A stretch of DNA of 6,092 nucleotides. It comes from an uncultured Sutterella sp. GTDB taxonomy: Bacteria; Pseudomonadota; Gammaproteobacteria; Burkholderiales; Burkholderiaceae_F. The stretch's first letter is position 1. Each line of letters starts with the position of its first letter. The stretch is taken from positions 1 to 6,092 of the forward strand of contig CAJLHF010000076.1 of the NCBI GenBank assembly GCA_905206365.1. Direction: 5' to 3'. Shown here piece by piece: positions 4,992 through 6,092 of this stretch. The notes beneath the pieces are model-generated. The model was not told where the DNA came from and did not search any database. It saw only the letters and a list, made by a program, of their open reading frames with translations. The position numbers were made by a program, and so were the translations under genes.

Positions 4992-6092
4992 GTAAAGGCG
5001 GCACCGCCCATGCTCGGGGTCGTCGCAAAAACCTCCTCGCCGTACGCGCGGGCGATCGTGCGACAGATGGCGAGCCTCAGGCCCAAGCCCGTCACGTTGA
5101 ATTCTTTCTGACCGCACCGGAAGATCGAACAATCGCCGGGAATTCCCTGCGGCAACTCCGGCCCGGTGCCGTCCGCGGGCTACGCCAAGCTCGCGACCAC
5201 GACCGCATGACGGCGGGGGCGACCCGGGAAAGCGACGCTTCGATTGGTTCCAACTCCCAGTCTTCTTCGGCGCGCTCTTCTTCGAGCTCGTCCGAAGCGG
5301 TCGGGGGTCGGTATTCGCTCTCGACATGCAACCGGTCGCGCAACACCGCATGGACGTCCTCTTCGAGAACCGCGCCCAAGAATTCGCGCGCGACGTCGAA
5401 AAGCATGCGCGTCCGTCCGGTGTTCACGTTCGCTGATCGACTTCACGAGACGTTGCGGCGCACACCCGGATACACTGCCGCAAGCTCCACGATCCGCATC
5501 ACCCCGAAGGTGATGAGGTACTGCGTGCCGCTCACTGCAAAGGACCGGCGCGGCCGCACGATTGAAACGTCAAATACCAGAACCGAAAGCACGGTCGCCG
5601 GAACCGCCGGCCGCTTCCGTAGCGAATTTCTCAAAAAGGCACGCAGAGAACGCAGAACATCGCGTGGTTCGAGGACTCCGTAACCGAGATGAGCGCCGGA
5701 GGGAGCACGAGTATCAAAAAAACGATCACGACGGCCTGCGCGTACCCCCTCCCCAAAAAAAACGGGTGGAATTCCCCGAAGACATCCTTCAGAAGCGTGA
5801 AGGGCCCGATCGCGTCGCCGCGGCGGAAGAGTTCGAGCAAATGCGATTTGAGGACGCTTCGCCGCAATGTGCGCCGCCCCACCTCTTCGGCCCAACGGTT
5901 GACGGGCCACGACGTCGACGAACACCTCACCCGAATCGGACGCGTGGAGGCGGTTGAGGAGTTTCGGGAACGTGGTTTGACCCGAGTCGCTCGTGCCGAT
6001 CAGATGCAGAGTTTGCGGTCGGGCACGGTGAGGACAATCTGGGGTGGGGCGCGTTTTTCGGACCTGCTAACCGAGGGGCTCGTGGGTTAGGT
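4992..6092 (-). pseudogene. kdpD: kdpD relic (potassium sensor histidine kinase), frameshifted and deleted, runs off the window
   Basis: KdpD is a membrane sensor kinase that controls the Kdp potassium-uptake operon. Minus-strand fragments appear in KdpD order but in different frames. A possible USP-like segment (LHLIGTSDS through FVDVV, about 6010-5900) comes first. Next is a membrane segment, GYAQAVVIVFLILVLPPALI (about 5745-5686). The DUF4118 core follows (LSVLVFDVSIVRPRRSFAVS, then GTQYLITFGVM; about 5600-5500). Next is the linker EREHRT then RMLFDVAREFLGAVLEEDV (about 5435-5365), which changes frame mid-motif. Last is the ATPase C-terminus GQKEFNVTGLGLRLAICRTI (about 5117-5058) followed by ATTPSMGGAAFT. 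Between the linker and ATPase, the GAF and phospho-acceptor histidine regions are not recognisable in about 240 bases, where over 600 are expected. A TAG stop sits upstream of the ATPase piece. Intact KdpD is about 900 residues. The histidine-kinase and DUF4118 calls are strong; the USP part is tentative. Confidence 0.75.

Noticed and set aside
5755..5762. Run of eight A's as a possible programmed frameshift site in the kdpD relic
   Set aside because: The membrane-segment frame reads straight through it, and other lesions elsewhere already break the gene. Nothing suggests programmed recoding.
5890..6010. Walker-A-like string (GTSDSGQTT) with SGEVFVD, suggesting an ABC transporter ATPase
   Set aside because: No Q-loop, signature or Walker B follows in any frame, and the Walker lysine is Q. 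The position just before KdpD-type membrane segments, and LHAS followed by FVDVV, fit a decayed KdpD USP domain better. This remains tentative.
1..6092. CRISPR arrays, tRNA or rRNA genes, defence systems
   Set aside because: No regularly spaced repeats, no tRNA cloverleaf and no rRNA-like segment were seen. The only nuclease-like gene is the dead tnpB.

Overview
This window is high-GC bacterial DNA, clearly coding-dense in its left two thirds. Three things point towards a beta-proteobacterium: the style of the TnpB relic, the large phosphate transporter, and the pairing of TGTCA-type Pho boxes with GC-rich codon use. A gut Burkholderiales/Sutterellaceae-like genome is my best guess, but it is an inference with low confidence.

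Layout. (a) Bases 11-51 carry one end of an IS200/IS605-type element whose body would lie to the left of the window. (b) Bases 120-1700 (+) encode an FGGY-family sugar kinase, xylulokinase-like, closed by a strong intrinsic terminator at 1766-1814. (c) The 451-base gap to the next gene holds two clusters of 11-bp-spaced TGTCA repeats (2003-2019 and 2075-2103) that fit PhoB boxes. (d) Bases 2152-4341 (+) encode a large PiT-type phosphate transporter with a C-terminal helical, PhoU/DUF47-like extension. Its promoter therefore looks phosphate-starvation controlled, in keeping with its job. (e) Bases 4338-4991 are a 654-bp, heavily deleted IS200/IS605 (IS1341-like) element carrying a tnpB relic on the minus strand. 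(f) From 4992 to the window's right edge the minus strand holds a decayed kdpD (potassium sensor kinase) with several frameshifts and at least one large deletion.

How it fits together. The kinase and the transporter are separate transcription units and are both intact. The right third is a graveyard: a dead transposon wedged between the transporter's stop codon and the C-terminus of a dead, convergent kdpD. Using the IS608-type rules (insertion 3' of TTAC, right-end cleavage at TCAA), the empty site can be rebuilt on paper. The insertion then swaps the transporter's own TAA stop for a TGA supplied by the element and leaves the protein unchanged. I see no intact novel multi-gene system here. 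The most interesting points are the triple Pho box, the near-silent insertion at the stop codon, and the compact mini-IS with a perfect 14-bp palindrome.
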